Assembly (NCBI GenBank): GCA_033239525.1
Contig: BSYO01000014.1
Coordinates: 9,408,021 to 9,472,020 of the forward strand
Origin: Nepenthes gracilis
Lineage: Eukaryota; Streptophyta; Magnoliopsida; Caryophyllales; Nepenthaceae
Length of the DNA stretch: 64,000 bases
Direction: 5' to 3'
The notes beneath the pieces were generated by a model that did not search any database, was not told where the DNA came from, and saw only the letters and a list, made by a program, of their open reading frames with translations. This document shows positions 1 through 11,494 of this stretch, piece after piece (position 1 is the first letter of the stretch; every line of letters begins with the position of its first letter). Position numbers and translations under genes: made by a program.

Positions 1-780
1 AACTACTATGCTACACTCTACTGCTATGTCTAGTAAAGGCTGATAAAATAAGTTATTATCAATATTCGGTGGAATGTAAGTCCACCACAAAACCAGCCAA
101 CAACTTGTCCTAACGTCCTCCATAAGTCCTTTATCGATGACTCGTACCTTATTTTTAGAGGACTTACTCTGAGCAAAGTTGAATCAATCTCCATCAATCA
201 AGCATTTGTTCTTTTATGGTCAATCCACGGACTCTCGTTACCAGTTGTACACAAATTCTTCTCTTGGACAATAGACAATCACTCTATCCTTAGGCCTCAA
301 CCTCGCTGATGGCCCTTGTTCTACCACAACCATTGCCATTCTCAAAATAAGATGATTGAGTTCTGAATCTTTATCTTTCCTTCCATACATTTTAACTCTT
401 AATGTTCTATAGTCTAGCTGCCTCCAAATTATACATCTTCTTTTTCAGCTACTAAATCTGCAACATTGCTAAGCGGCCATGCCTACTTATGCCAATGCCA
501 CCGTCACATCTAAGTTGATCCTACTGCCCATGATATCCTTGTACAATTCCTTTGAATTTTTTCTACTTTTGCTCCATTTGTTTATTTAAACATGTTTTCA
601 TGAGCTCTTAACTTCTCCCAACACATAACTATATGGAGCAACTTTTTCTAATGTGGTTCAAACTCTATTTCAACCTAATGATCCTCCCACAGAATAAATT
701 ATCAAAAAATTATATTTTAATTTATTTTACTACCAACATAGGTAAAACATAATTGTCAACAACATGTTCTACTTAAAAAC
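1..780. other. Unassigned sequence
   Basis: No gene, LTR end or known domain was recognised here. Short open stretches exist on the minus strand (for example around 230-360, reading roughly RPKDRVIVYCPREEF), but they are interrupted by stops and I cannot assign them to a family. It could be an old transposon or a gene fragment. Confidence 0.4.
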
Positions 781-1415
781 TACTACACCACTCCCTTGTC
801 TTTTACTATCTTTGATATTGATATTTTAAAATATCTAAAGAAAATTTAAAAAAATGAAATAAAATTTTTTTAAAATGATAAAAAAAAAGAGCTATTTTCA
901 TTGACAACTAATATTACTATTCACAAACATTATAACTTTATCAAATAAAGAGTCCCATAAAAAAAATTATCAAAAACATTTAAAAGAAATCAAAAATAAA
1001 ATATCATTAATAAAATATAGAAAATACTGAAATTTATTAAAAAGTAATTATCTGCATCAATATTGTAATTTTACTTAACTAAAAGTCTTTAACAATAATC
1101 TTTTTTAAAAAAATAGTTTTTTTTTCATAAAAAACTAAAAAAAGTATCATTCATTTCTATATAAAATTATCAAATTTAACTTTTATATCATAGATCTATC
1201 AATTCTAAGTATAAAATTTATTAAGTAGATCATTCTTTAAACAAAATAATGTAAAAAAATTAAATTTAAGAGCCATAAATTTGTGGGCGTAATTTAAAAA
1301 TACTAAAAATTTTATCAATAAGTAACAATCAATATTAAACATAACAATACTATAACTTTACCTAATAAAAACTTCAAAATAATTTTAAAATTCCTTCCGT
1401 AAAATTAAAAGTAAT
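780..1415. repeat. AT-rich diverged repeat (left flank of Tat-1)
   Basis: Very AT-rich sequence with recurring blocks such as ATAACTTTA-C/T-C-AATAAA (near 928 and 1347) and TATAAAATTATCAAATTTAACTTT (around 1160). The same blocks, in the same order, continue at 12762-13057 beyond the Tat-1 element. Tat-1 therefore appears to have inserted into a locally repeated AT-rich sequence. Unit length is not regular enough to call by eye. Confidence 0.6.
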
Positions 1416-1420
1416 CATTC

Positions 1421-2675
1421 CGACTGACACCAATAACGATCGACCCAAAGAAAGGTCAACGAAGCCCAAGTGCTCTGGCCAACATTTTTGAGGCCTGGCA
1501 GCAGAGAGAGACGGCCAAGAATATTTGCCATCCACCACGACCGGGCTCTCGACGCCAACTTACCACAAATGGTCAACTCAACGCCGACATTGGTCGGGCC
1601 TTAGAGGATTTGCAATGCTGGATGTGGGCCTAGTTCCTTTCTAAATTACGCCCCATCACCGATCGTCACCACTTTCATTCTCCACGGTGGCGCTAATACG
1701 CCGACAAATAACTCGACGCTGACCGTCGCGTTTCGCATATCGGCCCAAAAGGGCTTCTTTTCTACAATAACGTTCAAGCCTACTAAAGCCCAAAGCTCAT
1801 CTGGAGGGCCGACGACGGTAATTTTTTCAAGTGGCGCTAACACCACGTAGACGGCCAACCTGGAAGCGCCACCGCTCCGCGCGGTACGCTGGGCTCCCAA
1901 GAAGCCTTTTCAACAAGAATTGGGCCTAACCCATTTAGGCTCACCATCATAAAAATGCCAACCATGATCCTCCAAGGATATTCCACGAATCTCAAAAGGA
2001 ATATCAAATAGATCGCGGCCTTCAAAGAAGGAAAGCGCGATCTTTCCAACTCTTTGTCACCTGCGAACTCCAAATCTTAACATACTCGGGAGGAAAGAAA
2101 CCAACTTGGAAAGTAGTTGGCCGCCTCAGATGAAACAATCCTCCACAATTGGGCAACAAGCACGCCTCCAAAGCGAAGGCCAAGCAGCCAGGTCACGAGA
2201 CGATCAACAAATACAAGGAGGAGGATATGTCTTTACCATAAAGGCCACCGGATTCACCATCGGGCATGCTGATCAGGCTCTCATTGGGGCAGACCAAACC
2301 CTAAGTCCTCACGAAACTGACTCTACAGTTCCCTGCCTGACCAAACTCTCGAAACACAATTAAACACCAAGGCAGGCAGGTCCACTGGGTAGTTCTGCCT
2401 TCCCGCCCATCGAGATACGAGAAAGGCCTTGCGTCTCTCGGCATACAGAACAAAACACTCTATTTTCCTCTCCCGTTGCTCTCTCTACTTTCAGTTCCTT
2501 CCTTTGAAAGTAATCTTGCTGACTTGGCGTGAAGTGTTTTGGTGGGATTACCTCCATGGATTAAGTGCTGACCTCTTGTTCGTTTAGTGGTGTGCGGGAT
2601 AGGTGCTCGGTGAGCGGGCAGTTCAATCCATCCAAGAGAATCAAGATGCGCATTGAAGTCGGATCAGTCGCATCA
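1421..2675 (+). repeat. Tat-1 5' LTR
   Basis: 1255 bp, colinear with 11495-12756 but clearly diverged; the block around 1958-2560 aligns with 12036-12640. It ends GCATCA directly before the primer-binding site. It starts CGACTGACAC where the 3' copy has TGATGGGTAC, so the terminal T has mutated. Near its end it holds a leader-like stretch (CTCTCGGCATACAGAAC, TTTTCCTCTCCCGTTGC) shared with the other LTR. Small open frames in it are not real genes. Confidence 0.85.
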
Positions 2676-2693
2676 TTGGCGTATGCGGGGAGC
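2676..2693 (+). other. Tat-1 primer-binding site region
   Basis: TTGGCGTATGCGGGGAGC follows the 5' LTR at once. It resembles the TTGGCGCC...TGTGGGGA sequence usual at this place in plant Tat-type elements, with a gap in the middle. Assignment rests on position and partial match. Confidence 0.6.
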
Positions 2694-2889
2694 GCTTGCA
2701 GCCTACCACAAAATGCACAAACTCTCTCTGTCACCTTGATTCACCCAATGGTGAACACGAAAGCCAGGAGCTGGCGATCCCGCTAGAAGCTGGCTAACCC
2801 AGGACCGGGACCATCTTGGCGATGTCACAGTCGGCGGGAACCCTGGTGAAGTTCCACCACCCTATTTTCAACAAGCGGGTAAGGTAGAT

Positions 2890-4445
2890 TGGCCAACAAT
2901 GCTTTGCTCAACTGCTATACGAAACAACAACAACAACAAGCGGCTGCACTGCCGGCCATTCACACTCGCCACCAAAAAAGGTGGCGGAAAAGGCGGCAAG
3001 AGGCCCGAAAAAGGCTGAAACAATCACGGCTCAGCGTCCTCCCGTGTTCTGGCGAGCAGGCCAATGGAACAGCTCGATCGTCGTCTCAAACGAGAGAGCG
3101 AAAGAAGAAATCCTCGATACTCTCGGGCGGAAGACCACCGCCTGATCGAGGAAGCGAGCCTCGGGCACCGCGGATCCCTTTGGAAGCGGCGACCCGGCCT
3201 GGCTGCCCGAACCCCACTTCGAGACAAAGACGAGGTTGAGAATTTCCCCTTAACTCCAGCGTCAACAAACGCCACTCACGCCGATCCGCGAGTAGACCCA
3301 GTCTGGAACCACGTATTCGGGGCCAGGTGCGCCATCGACTTGGATAGGTCTCCTTTTCTTTTGGCAAATCAAGAGCCGTCCTTTGTCGTCCCAGTTTAAA
3401 ATGCCATCCCTTGACCTATACGATAGAGGCGGTGTCCAGGTTGACCACGGATCACTTCGCACCCATCTAAGTCTACAAGGAGCTAGAAGACTTCAATGAT
3501 GTGCGGCGCTTCCCGCTCACTTATTTGAAGGGAGACGCCCAATCTGGTTTCACCATCTCCCTTGGGCCACTGTCGGCGATTTCCGTGAACTCACGGATCT
3601 CTTCTTCTGTCGATACACTTCGAGGCGATGGGAAGAAAGCAGTCGGTAGCACCCCTCGTAAAGTAAGCAGGAGAGAACCCCACGGCGTTTCCTAGATAAA
3701 CCGTGGGCCGAGGCGGAAGGATCCCCGGAAGGATCAGGAGATGAAGTTGGCGGCTTCATCTCAGCGCTTACACTGGTGACTTCTTGAGCACACGGCCCTT
3801 GAACCCTCGAGACTTTCCGCGAGGCGAATCCATCGGCCGGGGCTTGTTTTGCTGACAAAAGAGGCAGGCAAAACATCCAGGCGGGGCGGATCGGCCTCGG
3901 CCGTTCCCTAGTGAAGGAAAGAAAATCTGATGGTGAGAACATTCCCGCGGAAGTAAGCAGCCGGAGTGGTGCCCCAGACGCAAAGATCACGGGCCCACCA
4001 CTTTACCGCACCCTTGTGAGACACACGCTCCAACGTTCTAATGCAGGATCGTGGAGAAAAGTTTTTAAAGTGGCGAAAACCTTTGAAGAAAGACCGGAAA
4101 TCAGTCCAAGTCTTGTGACTTCCATCGCTCTGCCGGCCCTCAACCGAAGGTGTAAAAAAGCCAGCTGCGAGAGAATCGGGACTGGTCATGAGATGACACC
4201 TCACCGATTCGATCGAGGACACAGGATAGAACTCGGGGCGGCTGATGAAGAGAGCGAAGCGACGCCTCCACAGAATCGGATTACGCGGGGAGTAGTTAAT
4301 ATGGTCACTACTCGACTGCGACCCAGTGCCAGCCGAGCGACGGCAGGCGTGTTTGGGGAGGAAGAAGCGGCGCCTGGTGACGACATTATTACCTTTAGTG
4401 ATTGTGACACGAACCATGTAATCTCCCCATCACGACCCCCTTGTA
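2890..4445 (+). pseudogene. Tat-1 gag (decayed)
   Basis: Capsid-nucleocapsid gene of the Tat-1 element. A Gln-rich start with a CAA run (2925-2940) is followed by Arg/Lys-rich sequence. The Retrotrans_gag core lies around 3380-3640: the phrases KMPSLDLYD, RRFPLTYLKGDAQ and WFHHLPW can be read in different frames and are typical of the family. The C-terminal part at 4270-4440 (GVVNMVTTRL, DIITFSDCD) matches the gag-protease linker seen again, on the minus strand, in Tat-2 at about 22200-22400. Frame changes between these blocks show it is broken. The longest uninterrupted piece is 3911-4462. Confidence 0.75.
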
Positions 4446-4449
4446 ATCT

Positions 4450-7400
4450 GGCTTTCGTTTGAGATGGTACTTGAGACTACCGGTGACGAGTCTTTTAATA
4501 ATGGTAGCTCTAAAGACTTGTTTTACTTGGATGCGTTCTTTGGATTAGGCCAAAAAGAATCGACTAAACTTTGTTGAAGGACCTTTATACGGCCTTGATA
4601 ATGAACCGGTGCCGTTCGAGAGGTGATCAATGGAAGTCACCACAGGCACCTACCCCCAGCAATAGTCGCATGCTAACCTTTCTAGTGGTTGACCTGCCCT
4701 CTGTTTACAATGCGATACTAGGCAGCCGTACCTAACGGCGTTTGAGAGCGTCACATCAATTCACACCTTAAATAAAATTGACGCCTACGGCATCGGGAGG
4801 TTGGGAACCCAGTCGCAGGCGGACACAGTACATGGCCCAGTGGCGGGCGGCACAGTGGGAGAACTCGATCAGAGATGAGACCACCTGCGGCGGCGCGGCC
4901 GGTGAAGCCACGGATCTAGTCCCCCTTGGATCCAAGGAACCCAGAGAGGTGTGTGCATATTGGCGGCTCACTCAGCTTACTGCACCTGTGCGTGGTTAAT
5001 GTTGTGTTTGGGCAGCGGCGACTTGTTCATGGACTTCCGCGGACATGCCGGGATTTTAAAGTAGAGGTGATGGTCCACAAAAGCTGGGCCTCGATCTGAC
5101 GAAAGCGGTTAAGCGGAGAACCACTCCGTTGAAAGGAGTGGTGCCATCAGAGAGGAGGTAGAAAAAAGAAACTCTTTGGCCATTGGGTTCATTAGAAGTC
5201 GATGCCGGTTGGCTCTCAAACGTCTGGTTTAAAGAAGAGAGAGAAAATGGCAAATGTCGTCGATTTCACCCGGCGTTAACAAAGCTTTGCCGAAGGGCGG
5301 TTTTCCCTTGCGAGGATAAACCTACTAGTTGATTCCATGGTGCGGAACATGGCTGTTAGCTTCATGGACGCCTATTCGGAATTCTGACTAGATTAGAATG
5401 AGTCAGGAAGACGAGGAGGCATACTTCATTCATGGCAGAGACCCGAGGCACCTATTGCTATAAGGTAATGCCCTTGGCCCGAAAAAGCAGCCGGAGCAAC
5501 TTACGGTTTGGTGTGACAAGTTGTTGGCAGTTAAGTCATGCAACATGAAGGTCTACGTCGGCGGCATTCTTTCGTCAAAAGTGGATCCTTTGGCGACCAC
5601 ATAGGTGACTGGAGGAGTCATTTGAGGTGCTCTTGACACAGATGAAGCTAAATCCGGCCCAGTCGTCTTGGGGTAGCCTCGGGAAGTTCTTGGAGTTTCA
5701 TCGTCTCTCGGCGGGGATCGAGGCAAGCCCGAGAGAAGATTAAGGCTGGGCGACATGGCTCCCCCACAAGCGTAAAAGAGCGTCCAACGATTGGTAATTC
5801 TTGTTTTGTCCTTTGTCCTCATGAAATCCCGGAGACAAGTACCGACCCTTCTGTGGCCCGAGAGGACAAAATCAATGGATTCCGGTGGTCGGATATAGCC
5901 GGTCGCCTTGATGAGTTGAAAAGCGATATCGCCCGGCCAAATCTTTGGTGTCACCAGATGGAGAGGGGCATACCTTTACAGCGATGTCGGAAGTGTCCTC
6001 CGGCTCCGTCCTCGTGCGCCGAGTCGATATCCAGCCCAGTCGGTCTACTATGTAAGCAAAACATTGACAGGCCTAGAAACTAAGCTATCCAGCAGCGCTA
6101 AAAAATGACACGCACTTATCTTCGGAGTGCAAGTGGAGGCCATACTTTGGGCGTGCATAGTGGTCCTTAGGACCAACCATTTGAAAGAGCATACTCCAAA
6201 AACCGAGATGTTTCGGGGTGGTTGGTAAAGTGGGCTATTGAGTTGGCGGATTCGAGCATCGAGTTGACCCAAACTGCCATAAAAGGCGCGAGCTCGGTTG
6301 ACTTCATCGTCGAGACCACGACCCCAATTCAGGAGAGCAGCTCGTAGAAAACAAGAACAGCCGTGAGTCCCCGAATGGACACTCCACGTGGGCGGATCGT
6401 CCACGAGCGATGCTTATTTGGAGCGAGGTGATCCTGCGACACGATGGATTGAATCAAGTATTCCCTAAACTTGATTTTCGGCGACCAACGTCGTCGCTGG
6501 TGCCACCTTTAGGCGGCTTGCGGTTAGCAAAGGAGTGCTCTGCCCGAGAGGTTGGCCAGTTCCCGCGGCTGACTCAGGAGTTAATCGTCGGCCAGTCGAT
6601 GGGGCTTGAGCAAACAACCCTTCTGGCGGTGCAGCAAGGCAAAGGAGGGGTCATCAGGGCCGACAAAAGAGCTGACCTTGGTTCACATTCCTCGGAAAAA
6701 TTGGAAGGCCATTTGGCTGGCTAAGCCTTAATTTCTTGCCAAAAACCCAGGCGATGAGGACATCGCGGGAGACCACAGAACGCTCAGAGCATAGAAAGCA
6801 GGAGGCCATGCGGATTCAGGGCGGAGGAAGCTGGATGACATACCTTACCTTAGATACTTGGCCCGTGCGGATCACTCCCGAGGACACCGAAAAAATAAAC
6901 AAACAAAAAAAGACAATAGGTATTTGGTACACCGTAGTTAATGGCGGCTGTCGTTGCGAATACTTCAACTCCAGTATCTCCCATTGTCTATCTCAGGAGG
7001 TGACTACGCTGCGGGCGAATTCACCTCGGGATGCGGATCCACACGTAGGCGGAAAAACCTGGCCTTCAAGATCACGCGACGGGGCTACTGTTGGCCCTCA
7101 ATGAAAAGGACACGATTGAGTTTGTAAAGAAGTGTAGAGAGCTGCCAGCGTCATGGCGGCCATCATCATGGCCGTCCGTGCTGAAGTCCTTTGAGCTCCG
7201 TGGCCCTTCGCCATGATAGGGGCTCGACATTCGGCCCATTTCCCGTGCCACGGGGCAAAAGTTTATCATAGCGGGCATCGACTACTTCACTAAGTGGTCG
7301 AGGCTGCCCAGCTTGCAAAAAACTGCGAACGATGCTGGAGGTTCTTTTCTAGAGCATTGTACATGGGTTTAGCGTCCCAGTCGTGGTGACCCGACAGCGG

Positions 7401-7990
7401 GACCCGATTTTTAGGAAAGCAGCTTCACGCAGTATTGTGCAGCCTTGGAATCAAGCTGATCAGCCCAAACAAACGCTACTCCACGGGTTAAAATAAGTTG
7501 GAGGACTGAGGGGCCTCTGGCTGCGAGCTCCCATCCGTCCCTGGTCTTATCGTGCTGACCTTAAAGGAACCAGCGCGATAGACACCCTTCGGCCTATGTT
7601 ACGGGTTGACGGTAATTCTGTTAGGTGGGCTCCAGTCTCGGGGTGGAGTCCTTCGACCCACGAGACCGACTCCCGGAAAATCAAGGAGCACTTGGACTTG
7701 CTATAGGAAGCCCGCGCGCCGCGGAGTCTGAGACGATAGCATACCAACACCAAGTTGCCGTACTTACAATAAAAAGGTAAAAGCCTTGAGCATTCGACGT
7801 TGGGGACTTAGTCCTCTGAGGCATCGAGGCCCACGAGCAAGGTGGTAGGCCAAAACAAGCTCTCTCATTTGGGAGGGACTTTTTCTTGTCTCCGCCGTCT
7901 GCGCAATGGAGCATGCAAACTCGAAACCGGGGACGGAAAGTTGGTCCCCATGACGTGGCTTGCCACGTGAGCGCTACTTCCAATAGGAAC
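4450..7990 (+). pseudogene. Tat-1 pol (protease-RT-RNase H-integrase, decayed)
   Basis: Polyprotein region readable only by switching frames. Protease: around 4490-4560 (NGSSKDLFYLDAFF, where an intact copy has D-T/S-G-S) and 4680-4740 (VVDLPSVYNAILG). Reverse transcriptase: about 5010-5730 (ADMPG near 5040; SFEVLLTQMKLNPAQ and GKFLEF at 5610-5700). RNase H: about 6040-6660 (VYYVSKTLTG around 6040; EWTLHVGGSSTSD around 6370). Integrase: about 6830-7960 (WMTYL linker near 6835; DYFTKWSRLP at 7280-7310; LDLL...YQHQVAVLYNKRVKAL around 7690-7790; GDLVLRG near 7800). The order fits Ty3/gypsy. Many in-frame stops make it non-functional. Confidence 0.82.
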
Positions 7991-8156
7991 CCAGTACGCA
8001 CTTACTCACTCAGTGTGCATTCATTCGCGTGCTTATTTTACTTTGATAAAATGAGAAGTTTACTTAGCATATAGAATCTAGGCTATATACTCGTGTTTGC
8101 CTTGCGGGTTTTACCCGACCTAAGGCGCCCCTAAGTCGGGAGGGTCTTCTCGTTAA

Positions 8157-8415
8157 ACCTTAGTCGTCTACAGGTGGCCCAAAGTGGTTGAAACCTTGGT
8201 TATCCAGTGGCCCATGAGCGGTCTTAAACCTAGTCATCTAGGTGGCCCGTGGCTGATGCGAGACCCTGGTCATCCGGGTGGCCCATGGTTTTATTAGTTG
8301 AAACCTTAGTCATCAAGTGGCCCATGACTGATGCGAAACCTCGGTCATCCGAGAGGCCCGATAATGAGTGGTACTAAACCTTGGTCATCCAGTGGCCCAT
8401 AAGCAGTCTAAAAAC
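8157..8415 (+). repeat. Tat-1 tandem-repeat zone A
   Basis: About six degenerate units of 42-48 bp, each carrying CCT-G/T-A/G-GTCATC, then a GTGGCCCATG-like block, then a variable tail. The array begins about 165 bp after the integrase. The same monomer recurs inverted at 18213-18420 in the same place within Tat-2, so it is a feature of the family. Confidence 0.8.
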
Positions 8416-8839
8416 CATAGGAAATGAGTATGGCTGCGTGATGACCTCCTTTCGGGGCGACAGCGTCGGTCAACGGTCGAAGGAGAAATGTTTCTTCTCA
8501 ACATTGGCGGCCCAAGTCTTCATGACGCGCCACTGGGCAGGTTATAACAACCTTTGCTCGGCCCTGAGACCTTACTCCTTGAGGGCGGCTAATGACCAAG
8601 TTGGCTACCTCCGCACTAACCTTCTCGCCCCGAAAGGATAGTAGCAGTCAAAGCCGATCTTGAAGTGTTCCTTCTCTATGCCGGCTGCCGAGTTTCCCCC
8701 CGGGCCTGACTCGGTTGGTTAATGCAACCACCCGCCAAGCACAGAGGCTCGGCTCCTTAAACGACAATGACGGCCGTCGTGAACCCAGTTAGCCACCGTA
8801 CAACAACATAAACATACACAAAAATAAAAAGGCAGTGGA

Positions 8840-10830
8840 CACTAAAGCGAAAGAACTTCCATTTTATTGCTCACAAGTATGTTACAATTTACATCGGTCC
8901 CCAAAACAAAGGAAATACGAGAGGCTATAGGAGGGTGGATCACCTGGATGTCTCGGGGGCTCTCCCTCCACGATTTTCCCTTGCGTTGCGCGCGGTTTCT
9001 TTGATTAATAAACTCCTTTGGGAAGTCGAGGCAAACCAACCACGTGGCGTGGCGCTTGATGTTAAGCCTCCCGGCGGCCGGGCGTGCGGTGCGCCCGGCC
9101 TGTGAAGGCTCATCAAGGTAGCTTGACTCGCTCTGCCCGGCTCGATCGAGGGCGTTTGTTGCCCGCTTTAAGCCGATCATCCTCTTCCTTTTAGGCGAGC
9201 AACCTCGCCTTCAACTCGCGACCTCTGCCTTGGCTCGCGTTCTCTGTCTCCACGCCTGCCATGGCTGACCTCAGGCGGTATGCACTCCTCGGGCTCTCCT
9301 CCCCAGGCGGCCGGCTTGGCATCTAACCGGGTTATCTCGGCCTCCGGTGCAATCATGCGTCGAGATGCTCCATTTTCGGGAGACAGGCGAGGCTAATCTT
9401 CTTAGGCGCACGGGACGAAAACAAAGTGTGAGCTTATAAACATAAAAAGAAATACAAAAGGGCCATTGCGAAGACATACCTCATAGAAGTCTTCTGTAAG
9501 GCCTCACGAGCCACAGACTCCGGCACAGCCCGGCAGCGGTGAGTCGGAGATGCGAGGCAGGGAGCACCCTCCTTGGCCGAACCCGCGGCTGCCTCATCAA
9601 AATGCCATCCAAAACTCATCATCCTCAGCGCGCGGCTGAGCTCTCCTCTCTGCGACCCTGCGAAGTATTCACCAGTGAGGCCTCCTTCTCTGGCTACCTT
9701 TGGAACAGGTGGTGAATCGGCTCGTCGGCCCGGCTCCACGATATAAATCGTAAACCCCTCGGGCACGTCGCGAGGCGCTCAGGCGAGACTCCATCAGTGC
9801 GCTTGGAACCCGCCTATTTAGGCTAGGATAACTCCTCGGTATCCGCCGGCTGTCCTCAGCAGTTTTTCCCTCGGGAAGTCACTGCAGTCATGCTGAGATC
9901 CGGCGACCACAAGATCAATCTGACGAGGATGATGAGGGCGTGATTGCCCTCTCGGCCCTTTCTCAGGGACCTTGGACGGATGATCGGCTTCTAGCCGAGA
10001 CCTGGGGATCATCATGTTGATCGGAGGTGGGCTTCTAAAGCCCAGGGACGGTCCCCATTTAGCCTTCTTGGTCTCCTCTTGAGAAGCCAAAAATCCCTCC
10101 TAAACTCGTCGGGATTTAGCCGTATTGCCTTTGTCCCGGGCGTATGCGGAGCACTCCGTTAGACGGGCGTGCCCAGTGCACCTCGGAACCTTGCCCCGAT
10201 TCCTCTAGCGGGCCATTTCTCTCCCACATTTTACAAAGAAGAACCGGTTTTTTCTAGTTCTTCGGGGAGTCGTGGATGGCCTTATTTATTTTTATTCCCC
10301 CGGGGGCTAAGTGAAATCCCTCAGCTGGGTCACCTTAAAAATAACGTTAAGTAGGACATCTAAACTTTTGACGAAACTTTCGAAAAAAAAATGTATAGAG
10401 TGCAAATGTATCTCAGCTTGTTGGCATGAAGGTGGGCGATGGGTACTTGAAGAATAGCCGTGATCGACTCAAACTCCTCAGGGCGTGGTGGCGGGCGGAG
10501 GCGCTCCTGGTGGGCCTCATAATGAGTAATGTCCAGCCCTCGAGTGGAGAAAAAGCTTTGTCATCCGCGCTGGAACCTTCAAGCCGTCTCTTTAGGGATG
10601 TTGAACTTTCGGCATAAAGCCTTGATATCGTTCTCTCTCGGATCGGATGAGAAATCCGTCGTGGAAGCCATGGTGAGAAGGAGCTTTGGGTTTCTTTTGA
10701 AGAAATACGTCGAAGCGGGAATGGAGAAGACGAATTTGGAAGCGTAGTGATTTCAAAAATGGAAGGAAACTTAGCGCCAAGCATGCAAAAAACCGTCCCA
10801 GTCTTGCCACACGTCACCCCTCCTCATTTG
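8840..10830 (-). pseudogene. Tat-1 antisense ORF, Transposase_28 (PF04195)-like, decayed
   Basis: A gene lying antisense to gag-pol between integrase and 3' LTR. The N-terminal part (about 10400-10800, minus strand) contains a YEAHQ...LRPPPRPEEF-type block followed by PIAHLHAN, the pattern of the putative gypsy-type Transposase_28 domain. The C-terminal part (about 9180-9290) is charged and coiled-coil-like. AATAAA lies at 8863-8868 on the minus strand, suggesting the 3' end of a transcript. Colinear copies occur in Tat-2, Tat-3 and Tat-4. Extra ORFs, some antisense, are known for Tat-lineage elements; their function is unknown. The frame is broken several times. Confidence 0.65.
8863..8868 (-). 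terminator. Putative poly(A) signal of Tat-1 antisense ORF
   Basis: AATAAA on the minus strand (TTTATT on plus), followed by T-rich sequence and TTTTTGTGTATG. The position fits the end of the antisense ORF. Functional use is inferred. Confidence 0.4.
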
Positions 10831-10879
10831 ACCCTCGGGACGGGCTACGCGCGAGAAACCCCTCATAAATGACACCGTC

Positions 10880-10896
10880 AGTGCCACGTGTCGCCT
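10880..10896 (-). promoter_or_regulatory. G-box-like site upstream of the antisense ORF
   Basis: CACGTG at 10885-10890 within GACACGTGGCAC (minus). The surrounding block is conserved upstream of the antisense ORF in Tat-2 (GCGACACATGGCGGC at 15811-15825) and, more weakly, in Tat-4 (GAGACACGCCAC near 56659). CACGTGGC is a known plant bZIP/bHLH-binding core. Promoter function is inferred. Confidence 0.35.
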
Positions 10897-11031
10897 CTCT
10901 CCTTGGCCAAAAAAACGAGGATCTCACAGGCGCATTAATGGCCGGGATCTCCGCCCAACCAAAAGGAAGACATGTCGTTTACGCCTTACATCGAAAATTT
11001 GGCGAAATCATTCCCGTGGCGAAGCGTTCAG

Positions 11032-11390
11032 CAGTGCAGTACTCGGGGTGACCAAAGATGGTCAACAGTGCAGTACTCCGGAATTGACAAGGCGGTCAGC
11101 AGTCAGTACTCGAGAATTGACCAAAGGCGGTCAGCAGTGCAGTACTCGGAATTGACCGAAATGAGTCAACAATGCGGTACTCGAAATTGACCAGGCGATC
11201 AACAATTGCATTTTCAGGAATTGACCAAAGGCGGTCAACAGTGCGGTGCCGAGATTGAGCAAGCTGATCAACAGTGCGGTATAGGAATTGACCACGAATG
11301 ATCAACAATTACGGTACTCCGGAATTGACCAAGGCGATCAACGATTACGGTACTCGAGAATTGGCAAAAAGCAGTCAATAATTTCCGTCA
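11032..11390 (+). repeat. Tat-1 tandem-repeat zone B (W-box rich)
   Basis: About ten units of 33-37 bp, consensus GTGCGGTACTCGGAATTGACC then a spacer then GGTCAACA (shown in two parts). Most units contain TTGACC and an inverted GGTCAA or GATCAA 4-8 bases later, so each monomer can form a short hairpin. It lies about 100 bp upstream of the 3' LTR. Short open frames across it are by-products. Confidence 0.88.
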
Positions 11391-11482
11391 AGCCCTCCTT
11401 GCGCTTTAATAAATTTCACGGGATTCTCAAAGCAGAAAAACATCCCATCATGAACATCTTTAGAGCGAGAAATCGATCACTA

Positions 11483-11494
11483 GCATGGGGCTAG
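11483..11494 (+). other. Tat-1 polypurine tract
   Basis: GCATGGGGCTAG directly precedes the 3' LTR. The equivalent site in Tat-3 is TATGGGGGGCTAA at 47089-47101. Confidence 0.6.

Noticed and set aside
2889..2942. Poly-Gln protein as a separate gene
   Set aside because: The CAA run is the start of the decayed Tat-1 gag.
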